Origin: Oceanospirillaceae bacterium
GTDB taxonomy: Bacteria; Pseudomonadota; Gammaproteobacteria; Pseudomonadales; Balneatricaceae
DNA: 50,457 nt
NCBI GenBank assembly: GCA_013215375.1
Contig: JABSRB010000039.1
Span: 1 to 50,457 of the forward strand
Reading direction: 5' to 3'
The notes under the pieces are model-generated. The model was not told the origin of the DNA. It ran no database searches and was given only the letters and a program-made list of their open reading frames with translations. Below are positions 17,656-25,736 of this stretch, piece after piece; positions within the stretch are counted from its first letter, which is position 1; each line of letters starts with the position of its first letter. Position numbers and translations under genes: made by a program.

Positions 17656-18450
17656 ATGAAAAATTTATTCACTAGCTTATTACTTATCCTCTGCCTACCT
17701 GCTTTTGCAGGGAGTCAGAGTCATAAGAAATCTAATTATTCTACAGAACAAATAGTTAAGTTTTCTAAACAAGTGGAAAATTACGCCGCTAAACAAGGCG
17801 CTAGAGCTTTTATTATTGGCAGAATAGGCCGGGATCCAAAAAAATTACCGAAAGGAATTAAATTCACTCATACCGCCATTGCCTTGTATTCAAATATAAC
17901 CCTAGATAACGGCAAACAGGTTAAGGGCTACGCCATTCACAACCTTTATCAAAGGGAAGGGCAAGCTAACAAAAGCGACTTAGCCATTGATTACCCCGTT
18001 GATTTCTTTTGGGGAGCTAAACGTCTAACAGCAGGCATTACTATTCCAACGGCTGCAGTACAGCAAAGATTGATAGACGCTATCAATAATGGAGTCGGCG
18101 CTAAAGTGCATATCCCCAATTACTCGGTGATATCAAACCCGATGAACAAACAGTTTCAAAACTGCACAGAACATACTTTGTTAGTACTCAACGCTGCTAT
18201 TTATCAAACCACTGACTTAGATCGCTTATATGAAAATAACAATAATTATTTCAAGGCACAGAAGGTACGGATTAGCCCTTTAAAATTGCTACTAGGTTCG
18301 GCTTTTGTAAAAGGAGTCACTACCCGAGATCATAAATCAGCCATTAAAACGACCACCTACACGAGTATTGCAAAATACCTTAAAGACTATGGATTACTGC
18401 ATAAGTCCGTTATCTTGGACATAGACGGCAACGTCAACCAACACATTTAA
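17656..18450 (+). CDS. DUF2145 family secreted protein
   Basis: 264 residues. The signal peptide ends near AFA-GSQ. The body matches the DUF2145 pattern: RAFIIGRIGRD, FTHTAIALYS (His72), IHNLYQREGQANKSDLAIDYPVDFF, and QNCTEHTLLVLNA with Cys170. A conserved His before a downstream Cys in this order is what a permuted NlpC/P60 (papain-like) fold would show, so a periplasmic hydrolase or amidase activity is possible but not shown. Its partner is the small secreted protein just upstream. A long hairpin follows the stop. Confidence 0.75.
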   Translation: MKNLFTSLLLILCLPAFAGSQSHKKSNYSTEQIVKFSKQVENYAAKQGARAFIIGRIGRDPKKLPKGIKFTHTAIALYSNITLDNGKQVKGYAIHNLYQREGQANKSDLAIDYPVDFFWGAKRLTAGITIPTAAVQQRLIDAINNGVGAKVHIPNYSVISNPMNKQFQNCTEHTLLVLNAAIYQTTDLDRLYENNNNYFKAQKVRISPLKLLLGSAFVKGVTTRDHKSAIKTTTYTSIAKYLKDYGLLHKSVILDIDGNVNQHI

Positions 18451-18460
18451 GCTAAAACCT

Positions 18461-18503
18461 AACACAAACACGCTAATAGCTGCCTATTAGCGTGGTTAGT
18501 GTT
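18461..18503. terminator. long stem-loop between convergent genes
   Basis: A perfect 10-bp stem ACGCTAATAG / CTATTAGCGT (18470-18479 with 18484-18493) and a 4-nt loop, with further pairing of AACAC and GTGTT outside. There is no strong T-run. It sits between the convergent DUF2145 and creA genes and may slow or stop both transcripts. Confidence 0.5.
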
Positions 18504-18509
18504 GCTGAC

Positions 18510-19001
18510 TTACCAGGGCCTAATAGGCACCGTAGAAATACTATTTTTAGGGGAGCCATCCACTAACTTATCAGAGTAAACCAGATAAATTAGTACATTT
18601 CTTTTTTTGTCTAAAAATCGTACCACTTGCAGCGTTTTAAATAAGATAGACGTCCTTTTCTTAAATACTTTTTCGCCGTCAACTAACGCTTCTTTTACTT
18701 CAATAGGGCCCACTTGTCGACAGGCTATAGAGGCATCAGAGGTATCTTCAGCCAAGCCAAAACTGCCGGATATTCCGCCTTTTTTAGCGCGAGACAAATG
18801 ACAGGAAACGCCACTGACTTTGGGATCATCGAAAGCTTCAATGACCAACTTATGATTGGCGCCAATCAATTTAAAACTGGTGACAACGCTGCCTATTTCC
18901 TCACCATGAACCTGCATACTACTTGCTAAAATCAGCATTACAGAAGGTTTAACAACATAACTATTAAACAGCTTGATAGGTTTTTTAAAGATTAAAAACA
19001 T
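18510..19001 (-). CDS. creA: CreA family protein
   Basis: A 163-residue CreA protein, a conserved periplasmic family of unknown function. The signature runs EEIGSV, then [60 protein letters not shown] and [18 protein letters not shown], very close to E. coli CreA. The N-terminus has a Lys-containing start and a hydrophobic stretch before EEIG, consistent with a signal sequence. An in-frame ATG at 19043 would add 14 residues. Neither start has a strong ribosome-binding site, and the shorter form fits the family better. There is no creBCD nearby, as is common outside enterics. Confidence 0.88.
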   Translation of the reverse strand: MFLIFKKPIKLFNSYVVKPSVMLILASSMQVHGEEIGSVVTSFKLIGANHKLVIEAFDDPKVSGVSCHLSRAKKGGISGSFGLAEDTSDASIACRQVGPIEVKEALVDGEKVFKKRTSILFKTLQVVRFLDKKRNVLIYLVYSDKLVDGSPKNSISTVPIRPW

Positions 19002-19132
19002 AATATTACCAATATTGATTATTCTTAAATGAGAATAGTCCATTTAGCTTAACATGCTAAAACCAGCATTAGCCTGAAAAGCATCTAATAATGATGAGTG
19101 GATCGTTTAATAGAGCGATTAAATACTCGCTG

Positions 19133-20182
19133 CTATTCTTTCGCCAGTAAATCACTTAATAGCAACATATTCGCCAGCTGCTTTTTTTGATGTTCTTTAA
19201 GCACTTGAGATACTGACTCATGTTCGCCGTGTAATCGCACTAGTGCCCGCGACGAATCAGCCAGCGCTAACGCCATCTTTAACTCTTGCTGATTAGCGAC
19301 TATCTCAAAGGTTTCGCTGACTTGTTTAGCCGTGACAAGTACCGCAAACTGCAGCGCAGGGGAACGCCACTTTAGATCATCGGCAATGAGAGTATAGCCG
19401 TGCAAAGATAGTTCACTGTCACTTTGGTGGCTTACTTTAAACCTCAGCCAGCTGCTACTTTGGTTGATACCTAAAATTAATCTTACATCACTGTTTTGAT
19501 TAGATGCATTTGGCTGGATAAGATAAGCACCATACTCTTTATTGTAGTCAATTAAGGTTTCTAGCAATAAATCAGCTATTTTGGTACTTTGCGCATAAGT
19601 GCTACTGATTGTGCGGATATACTGCAACTGCTGGTTTTCGATGACTCGATTGTTGTTTAACAAATAGTATTGTTTACCAAAGCTATTATATTCACCGACA
19701 ATCTCAGTCTTAGAATTTTTGACCATTGGCTGCACTACATAATTAGTCATCAAAGAAACGGATGATATCGGAGAGTTATTACCGTACTTACCACCATCTC
19801 GTTGCAGTGATAAAAAGTAAAATTTTTCACCATTTTCCAGTACAACGGGGAAGTATTCATAATTTTCGCCATCTGACTTAACAGCAACTGCCGTATCAAA
19901 ATATCCTTTCATACCCAGATAACGAAGATAAGAAAGTCTATTACGGCATTTATTACGATAAGTGTTGGCGCAAAACCGCACATAACCCATTTTTTGCTGC
20001 TCTTTGCTCTTCACCTTGAAAGCAAACACCTCTTTGCCCTCTGGGTTAAAAATAAAATCTGATGCCGCGTTATAACGCAGCGGGACTTCTGTCACAAACG
20101 CCGCTTTATCTATTCTAATAAACTGACAGCCACTTAACATAAAAACCGCTGTCATTATCATTAAACAAACTTTCATTCGCAT
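19133..20182 (-). CDS. putative lipoprotein of unknown function
   Basis: 349 residues. The N-terminus is a type II signal peptide with lipobox LSGC (Cys19 or so), predicting outer-membrane anchoring. The body is mostly soluble, beta-rich in appearance, without a recognised domain; it contains RFCANTYRNKCRNRLSYLRY with two cysteines that could form a disulphide. An AGGTGAG ribosome-binding site precedes two ATGs two codons apart (20182 and 20176). It appears monocistronic. No function is offered. Confidence 0.7.
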   Translation of the reverse strand: MRMKVCLMIMTAVFMLSGCQFIRIDKAAFVTEVPLRYNAASDFIFNPEGKEVFAFKVKSKEQQKMGYVRFCANTYRNKCRNRLSYLRYLGMKGYFDTAVAVKSDGENYEYFPVVLENGEKFYFLSLQRDGGKYGNNSPISSVSLMTNYVVQPMVKNSKTEIVGEYNSFGKQYYLLNNNRVIENQQLQYIRTISSTYAQSTKIADLLLETLIDYNKEYGAYLIQPNASNQNSDVRLILGINQSSSWLRFKVSHQSDSELSLHGYTLIADDLKWRSPALQFAVLVTAKQVSETFEIVANQQELKMALALADSSRALVRLHGEHESVSQVLKEHQKKQLANMLLLSDLLAKE

Positions 20183-20376
20183 AACTCACCTGGTGATTAA
20201 TATATTTATCTGAGTTTTATCTTTTAATTAAAATAGTTAATGTTTTTAACTAATTATGATCATGACTGCTCTGTTAATGAATAAATAAAAACAAATGTAT
20301 CAACTTATCACTTTTACACCTTCCCTATTATTGCTATAAAGCCTTAATCAGAAATGAACACCAAAGGAGGTAATAT

Positions 20377-20547
20377 ATGTTTAATTGGCTTTATGCTGAT
20401 ATTAGCTTATTTATCTTAAGTGCAATTTTAATAGCTTGCGGCTTTTTCTTTGCCACTAAACATCCACATTGGACGCTTCTAACCTTAGCGGCATCTTCTT
20501 GTTTTATAATTATAGGCATAATCAGTGAAGTAATGAGAATAATTTAA
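20377..20547 (+). CDS. 56-residue membrane peptide
   Basis: A short ORF, MFNWLYADISLFILSA and so on, ending EVMRII. It is preceded by a near-perfect Shine-Dalgarno AAAGGAGGT eight bases before the ATG. Two hydrophobic segments (about 8-26 and 33-52) separated by KHPHW suggest a small two-helix inner-membrane protein. No family was recognised. The strong ribosome-binding site and clean membrane pattern make it credible despite its length. Confidence 0.6.
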   Translation: MFNWLYADISLFILSAILIACGFFFATKHPHWTLLTLAASSCFIIIGIISEVMRII

Positions 20548-20814
20548 ACTAAAAGCCGATCAAAAATCACCCACCTTACTCAATAAACCGCCAAGTAAAC
20601 AATAATAATATACTCATTTGATCAGTCTCTAATATCTGCTTAATAGCCGCTCCCTCAGTTCACCTCGCTCATAAAATTAATTCAGATCAAAATTCACTCA
20701 TATCACCGCTGCTACGCCACTAAACAATCTTCTAACTTCAGCCATGACTAGATTACAACGCTGATCCAAACAAGCTTAACGACCTGCCTGAAATTTCAAA
20801 AAAAAAAAAACACT

Positions 20815-20838
20815 TATATATGTTTATTCATATATAAT
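20815..20838 (+). promoter_or_regulatory. probable ArsR operator over the arsR promoter
   Basis: TATATATG-N6-CATATATA (20815-20836) is a perfect 8-bp inverted repeat overlapping a consensus -10 TATAAT (20833-20838), with another TTCATATATAA just downstream at 20843-20853. ArsR-type repressors bind AT-rich dyads of this sort and are released by arsenite. It lies 30 bp before the arsR start. Confidence 0.6.
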
Positions 20839-20865
20839 GAAATTCATATATAAAAGGTGATTTCT

Positions 20866-21213
20866 GTGAATCCAACTGACTTTTTTAAATGCCTGGGCGA
20901 TGACACCCGCTTAAAAATCTTACTGATGATATTACGCGAACAAGAATTGTGTGTGTGCGAGCTCATGATCGCCCTCGAAGATAGCCAGCCAAAAATATCC
21001 AGACACTTAGCGCTATTAAAAAAGAGCAACATACTCGTCACCAGTAAACAGCGCCAATGGGTGTATTACCGTCTCTCACCGCACTTACCTGAATGGTGCC
21101 TGCAAACACTAGCGCTATGTGCAACAGATAACAGCGCCTTTATTCACATAAACTGTCAAAAATTACTGAGCATGGGCGATAGACCTGAACGCTTAAAAAC
21201 CTGCTGCAATTAA
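20866..21213 (+). CDS. arsR: ArsR-family metalloid-responsive repressor
   Basis: A 115-residue winged-helix ArsR/SmtB repressor. The metalloid site ELCVCEL (Cys29, Cys31) lies at the start of the DNA-recognition region, as in plasmid R773 ArsR, followed by QPKISRHLALLKKSNILV and QWVYYRLSP. The C-terminus ends KTCCN, adding two more cysteines. A GTG at 20866 was chosen because AAGGTGA is correctly spaced for it; an in-frame GTG at 20857 overlaps that site. It heads the arsR-gapdh-arsJ operon and sits behind a dyad overlapping its own -10. Confidence 0.9.
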   Translation: MNPTDFFKCLGDDTRLKILLMILREQELCVCELMIALEDSQPKISRHLALLKKSNILVTSKQRQWVYYRLSPHLPEWCLQTLALCATDNSAFIHINCQKLLSMGDRPERLKTCCN

Positions 21214-21255
21214 TCGCGGCCGTATAAGACTAACAACACTGTAGGAATACCCTAA

Positions 21256-22269
21256 ATGAGCATTAAAATAGGCATCAATGGCTTTGGCCGCATGGGACGT
21301 TTGGCGATGCGAGCAGCATTTGATTGGCCTGAAGTCGAATTCATCCAGATCAATGACCCGGCGGGAAGCGCCGAGGCATTTGCTCACTTACTCACTTTTG
21401 ATTCGGTACACGGGCGCTGGCATCACAACGCCACTCATAACGATAATCAAATATTGATCAATGAACGCTCGATCCCACTCACCAATAACAGCAGCATCGC
21501 ACAGACAGACTGGTCGGGCTGTGATGTCGTTATCGAAGCATCCGGCAAGATGAAAACTCGTGCGCTGCTGCAAGCTTACCTTGAACAAGGTGTAAAACGA
21601 GTGGTTGTTTGTGCTCCAGTGAAAGAGCCTGGTGTGCTCAACATTGTGATGGGGGTGAATCAGCATTTATATGATCCCACCTTACACCCTATCGTTACCG
21701 CCGCCTCCTGCACCACTAACTGTATAGCACCTGTTGTTAAAGTGATTCAGCAGCATATCGGCATTAAACACGGCTCTATTACCACCATTCACAATATCAC
21801 CAATACACAGACCATATTGGACGCCCCCCACGCCGATTTACGGCGTGCTCGTGCCTGCGGCATTAGCTTAATCCCAACCACCACTGGCTCCGCAACGGCA
21901 ATCACGCATATTTTTCCAGAGTTAAAAGGCAAGTTAGATGGCCATGCTATACGTGTACCACTGGCGAATGCATCCATTACCGATTGTGTCTTTGAATTGG
22001 AGCGCCCCAGTAGCATCGAAGAGGTAAATAACTTATTCGCCAAGGCCGCAAAAGGCGAGCTAAAGGGAATTTTAGGCTTTGAAGAGCGCCCGCTGGTCTC
22101 TGTCGATTATAAAACGGATCCACGCTCCAGTATTGTCGATGGCCTATCCACTATGATCGTCAATAAAACCCAGTTAAAACTCTACGTTTGGTATGACAAC
22201 GAATGGGGTTATGCCAACCGTGCAGCTGAGCTCGCACTGATGGTGGGCCTATCAGATAAGCCAAGTTAA
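21256..22269 (+). CDS. ArsJ-associated glyceraldehyde-3-phosphate dehydrogenase
   Basis: A 337-residue GAPDH with NAD-binding [15 protein letters not shown] and the active-site Cys152 in [10 protein letters not shown], then [28 protein letters not shown] and [10 protein letters not shown]. In ars operons of this layout GAPDH uses arsenate in place of phosphate to make 1-arseno-3-phosphoglycerate, which ArsJ exports; it then breaks down to arsenate outside (established for the Pseudomonas system). Its TAA stop overlaps the arsJ ATG by one base, consistent with tight coupling of the two steps. A general glycolytic role is less likely given the context. Confidence 0.92.
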   Translation: MSIKIGINGFGRMGRLAMRAAFDWPEVEFIQINDPAGSAEAFAHLLTFDSVHGRWHHNATHNDNQILINERSIPLTNNSSIAQTDWSGCDVVIEASGKMKTRALLQAYLEQGVKRVVVCAPVKEPGVLNIVMGVNQHLYDPTLHPIVTAASCTTNCIAPVVKVIQQHIGIKHGSITTIHNITNTQTILDAPHADLRRARACGISLIPTTTGSATAITHIFPELKGKLDGHAIRVPLANASITDCVFELERPSSIEEVNNLFAKAAKGELKGILGFEERPLVSVDYKTDPRSSIVDGLSTMIVNKTQLKLYVWYDNEWGYANRAAELALMVGLSDKPS

Positions 22270-23501
22270 TGCGCAATTACTATCACCGGCTGACGCAACT
22301 ACCAGAGGGCATCAAACAGTATTTGCTAATTACTGCAAACTACTGGGCGTTTACCTTAACTGATGGCGCCTTGCGTATGCTGGTCGTGCTGTATTTTCAT
22401 CAACTAGGCTACGATGCACTGCAAATTGCTTTGCTGTTTGTATTTTATGAAATATTTGGGGTTGTCACTAACTTATTGGGAGGCTGGTTAGGGGCGCGCT
22501 TAGGTCTTAATAAAACCATGAACATCGGCCTCTTTTTACAAGTGATCGCACTGTGCATGCTGGCCGTTCCCGCGCAATACTTAACAATATTGTATGTCAT
22601 GGCGGCGCAAGCCCTGTGCGGTATCGCCAAAGACCTGAATAAGATGAGCGCCAAGAGCGCCATTAAAAGCTTAATTCCAGCAGATGAACAAGGTAAGCTG
22701 TATCGTGCTGTCGCCGCATTAACCGGCTCTAAAAACACCTTAAAAGGCATCGGATTTTTTTTAGGTGGCCTACTACTCAGCTTGTTTGGCTTTAAAGTAG
22801 CCGTACTGATCATGGCTGTCATGCTCAGCGCTGTATGGTTATTTTCAATAAAACGGTTAAATAAAGGCCTAGGCAAAAGCAAACTAAAACCCAAGTTCAA
22901 ACAAATATTCTCCAGCAGCGCCAACATTAACTTATTATCAGCAGCGCGGTTGTTCTTGTTTGGCGCCCGCGATGTCTGGTTTGTGGTAGCGCTGCCTATT
23001 TATCTAGCCCAAACATTCAATTGGGATCACTGGTACGTTAGTGCTTTACTCGCCTGCTGGGTAATTATTTACGGCCTAGTACAATCCCAAGCGCCGCACA
23101 TCACCAGTGCCACCCCTGGAGCCAAAAACGCCCTACACTGGTCTGTGCTCTTACTGTTCACCTGCACACTGATTGCACTGACCTTGCATTTTGACTTTTA
23201 TATCCAACAGCTGTTAATTGTTGAACTACTGATCTTTGGCGCGGTGTTTGCCGTTAACTCCGCCGTGCACAGCTATTTAATTGTCAGCTACGCAACAGCC
23301 GATGGCACCTCGCTAGATATAGGTTTTTATTATGCAGCCAATGCGTTGGGCAGGTTGATAGGCACGGTGTTATCGGGTTGGGTATATTTAGAGCACAGCT
23401 TAGAAGCTTGCCTTTGGGTCAGTGCTTTATTTGTCGCTATCAGTGTAATAGTCACTGCTAAATTATCCAGTGACGACATGCGCAATACAGCGCAGAACTA
23501 A
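22269..23501 (+). CDS. arsJ: organoarsenical efflux MFS transporter ArsJ
   Basis: A 410-residue major-facilitator protein with about 11-12 hydrophobic segments and cytoplasmic loops typical of ArsJ (GARLGLNKTMNIG, CGIAKDLNKMSAKSAIKSLIP, AVAALTGSKNTLKG). It exports the labile 1-arseno-3-phosphoglycerate made by the upstream GAPDH, giving arsenate resistance without a reductase. No arsC, arsB or acr3 is present in the window, which fits this alternative pathway. The start overlaps the gapdh stop (TAATG). Confidence 0.92.
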   Translation: MRNYYHRLTQLPEGIKQYLLITANYWAFTLTDGALRMLVVLYFHQLGYDALQIALLFVFYEIFGVVTNLLGGWLGARLGLNKTMNIGLFLQVIALCMLAVPAQYLTILYVMAAQALCGIAKDLNKMSAKSAIKSLIPADEQGKLYRAVAALTGSKNTLKGIGFFLGGLLLSLFGFKVAVLIMAVMLSAVWLFSIKRLNKGLGKSKLKPKFKQIFSSSANINLLSAARLFLFGARDVWFVVALPIYLAQTFNWDHWYVSALLACWVIIYGLVQSQAPHITSATPGAKNALHWSVLLLFTCTLIALTLHFDFYIQQLLIVELLIFGAVFAVNSAVHSYLIVSYATADGTSLDIGFYYAANALGRLIGTVLSGWVYLEHSLEACLWVSALFVAISVIVTAKLSSDDMRNTAQN

Positions 23502-23561
23502 CCCTTTTCCTAGAAAATCTACGTGTTATGATTGGCCCGATATCAATTTATGGAGCCAATC

Positions 23562-24566
23562 ATGAACCCAGTTTTAGTCGATATAATGCGTGGAGATTTC
23601 CTTGAGAGCCAACACCGCGGAGCTGTTTATGTCTGTGATGATAAAGGCAGTGAATTACTCTCGATTGGCAACGTGGATGCGATGTTATTTCCACGCTCCG
23701 CTATTAAAATCATGCAGGCACTACCATTGGTTGAATCTGGTGGCGCGGCCAAATTTGGGCTCAATAACCAACAGCTGGCACTGACTTGCTCATCCCATGG
23801 CGGCGAAGCGGCACATACTGAAACAGCCACCTCTATATTGCAACGTATCTCGCTGCGCCAAGCGCATTTAGAGTGTGGTGCACACATGCCTATGCACAAA
23901 CCCAGCGAGTATCAACTAGTACAAGCGCAGCAAGCACCTTGCGCACTGCATAATAACTGTTCAGGCAAACACGCTGGTATGTTAGCTTTTGCGGTACATA
24001 AAGGTATTACTACCAAAGGTTATATTGATATCGCGCACCCAGTACAGCAAGCTGTCGCTGCGGTTATCAGCGACCTCACAGAATATGATATCACTAGCGC
24101 CCCCTGCGCACTCGATGGCTGTTCAGTCCCCACTTGGGCGGCGCCCCTTAAGTCATGGGCCCAAGCGTTTGCCAAAATATCACGTGGTAATGGGCTGGGT
24201 CAGACACGTCGAGATTCATTGCAACAATTACAACAGGCGGTTATGGCAGAGCCCTATTATGTAGCAGGTACCGACCGATACTGTACCAACGCCATGGCAA
24301 AACTGAACACCCCTATTTTTATTAAAACCGGTGCTGAAGGCGTTTTTTGCGCCACTTTGCCAGAGCGCGGTATTGGCATTACTTTAAAATGTGAAGATGG
24401 ATCCACTCGCGGGGCAGAAATGATGCTTAGCGCGACGCTTAAAACGTTGGGACTATTGAAAAGTTCTGATCAGCAATGGTTAGATACAATGTTAAATATC
24501 AGCAGCAAAAACGCCAATCAATTTGAAGTGGCCAGTATCTTACCTGCTAAATACTGGCAGTTTTAG
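23562..24566 (+). CDS. asparaginase (AnsA-type, thermolabile L-asparaginase family)
   Basis: A 334-residue protein of the asparaginase II (Rhizobium etli AnsA-like) family, distinct from the E. coli AnsA/AnsB fold. Family blocks are RGDFLESQHRGAVYVCD, FPRSAIKIMQALPL, SCSSHGG near TCSSHGGEAAHT, LHNNCSGKHAGMLA, DGCSVPTWAAPL and KTGAEGVFCATLPERGIGI. It hydrolyses asparagine to aspartate and ammonia. The ATG at 23562 has GGAG at proper spacing; an upstream ATG at 23532 does not. It lies 60 bp after arsJ but is unrelated in role. The stop codon touches the 7-bp tandem repeat that follows. Confidence 0.9.
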   Translation: MNPVLVDIMRGDFLESQHRGAVYVCDDKGSELLSIGNVDAMLFPRSAIKIMQALPLVESGGAAKFGLNNQQLALTCSSHGGEAAHTETATSILQRISLRQAHLECGAHMPMHKPSEYQLVQAQQAPCALHNNCSGKHAGMLAFAVHKGITTKGYIDIAHPVQQAVAAVISDLTEYDITSAPCALDGCSVPTWAAPLKSWAQAFAKISRGNGLGQTRRDSLQQLQQAVMAEPYYVAGTDRYCTNAMAKLNTPIFIKTGAEGVFCATLPERGIGITLKCEDGSTRGAEMMLSATLKTLGLLKSSDQQWLDTMLNISSKNANQFEVASILPAKYWQF

Positions 24567-24637
24567 CTGTGAGCTGTGAGCTGTGAGCTGTGAGCTGTGA
24601 GCTGTGAGCTGTGAGCTGTGAGCTGTGAGCTGTGAGC
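24565..24637. repeat. 7-bp tandem repeat AGCTGTG, 10.4 copies
   Basis: Ten perfect copies of AGCTGTG plus AGC, starting inside the stop codon of the asparaginase gene. It is the left flank of a palindromic intergenic repeat; related heptamers (AGCTTCT, AGCTTTT) flank the other side and the second copy at 40.6 kb. Copy number is likely variable through slippage. Confidence 0.97.
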
Positions 24638-24710
24638 AATAAATTTTTGTTTTAACATCAAAATCTATCAATATATTTTTTTAGCTTTTACTGTCTTTTC
24701 TTAATCTTTG

Positions 24711-24834
24711 CCTCCGTGTTCTCTGTGCCCTCTGTGGTAAATTATTTTTAAAAGATTTTTCACCACAGAGATCACAGAGGCGCTTCGCTACACAGAGAAA
24801 ACCTGAAACATTTTAACTTCTAGCTTCTAGCTTC
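24711..24834. repeat. palindromic dispersed repeat, copy 1, with AGCTTCT heptamers
   Basis: The left arm CCTCCGTG...CTCTGTGGT (24711-24738) pairs with the right arm ACCACAGAG...CACAGAGG (24762-24780). It is followed by GCGCTTCGCTACACAGAG and AAAACCTGA, then two to three copies of AGCTTCT (24815-24834). The same arrangement occurs at 40680-40820. Both copies sit between the 3' ends of convergent genes. The last heptamers encode the C-terminus of the cyclase that ends at 24813. Confidence 0.9.
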
Positions 24835-25736
24835 AAGATAACTTGATTTCGACCGGCGTGTTTTGCTTGATAAAGGGCTTCATCTGCCCTGGCTATCAGT
24901 TTAGTGATATCGAGATCGCCTTCATGGTGCACATAACTTGTGACGCCACAGCTAATCGTTACCGAAATTGAAAACTTATCGATAATAACTGGCTTCGCTG
25001 ACACCATATCGCAAATTCGTTGATAGACAATCGTGGCGTTTTTTATGTTGTCGACAGGGGTAATAACCAAAAATTCTTCACCACCATAACGACCTAATAA
25101 ATCATTCACCCGTAGTGCATCTTGCATGCGTTTTGTCACTTCTATTAATACTTCATCGCCCGCTAAATGACCGTAGGTATCATTGACTTGTTTAAAGTGA
25201 TCTATGTCACACATGCCAATACATAAAACCTGCTCTTGGCGCTCAACACGTCTAATTTCTTTGGTTAAAGCTTCCAAGATAGCGCGGCGATTGAGCAAAC
25301 CTGTTAACGCGTCATTACTGGCTAACAGGGTTAATTTCTCCAAAGTGTTGTTTAATGTTGTTTGCAGTTCAACCATGCGTCTACCCACTGCAATTCTGAC
25401 GCGCAATTCATCATTATTAAACGGTTTAGCGATGTAGTCATTAGCGCCCTTTTTCAGCCCTTCAACAATATCTTGTGTTTCAGTACGTGAGGTAAGCAAG
25501 ATGATATAAGGAGGATTATCTTTAAATTTTTCACTGACCCGCTGACAAAACTCAATGCCACTGAGACGCGGCATCTCCCAGTCAATCACTATCAACTGCG
25601 GGGCATCATCCGTTTGTAATAACTCCCAGGCAGCTTGACCGTCTTCCACAGAGACCACATCATAGCCCCACTTAGTGCATACCGAACTTAAAATTAATCT
25701 TGAGGTTTTATCATCCTCTGCAACGAGTAGCTTCAT
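24813..25736 (-). CDS. response regulator with GGDEF diguanylate cyclase domain
   Basis: 307 residues. A receiver domain (1-120) has EDD at 7-9, phospho-acceptor Asp52 (VIDWEMP) and Lys104 in IAKPF. The GGDEF domain (about 138-300) has an intact active site GGEEF (218-222) and an inhibitory I-site RVND (209-212), so it should make cyclic di-GMP and be feedback-controlled. Its ATG overlaps the kinase stop (ATGA), so it is translationally coupled to the hybrid kinase and is the likely phosphorylation target. The final residues LKLEARS are written by the neighbouring 7-bp repeats. Confidence 0.93.
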   Translation of the reverse strand: MKLLVAEDDKTSRLILSSVCTKWGYDVVSVEDGQAAWELLQTDDAPQLIVIDWEMPRLSGIEFCQRVSEKFKDNPPYIILLTSRTETQDIVEGLKKGANDYIAKPFNNDELRVRIAVGRRMVELQTTLNNTLEKLTLLASNDALTGLLNRRAILEALTKEIRRVERQEQVLCIGMCDIDHFKQVNDTYGHLAGDEVLIEVTKRMQDALRVNDLLGRYGGEEFLVITPVDNIKNATIVYQRICDMVSAKPVIIDKFSISVTISCGVTSYVHHEGDLDITKLIARADEALYQAKHAGRNQVILKLEARS

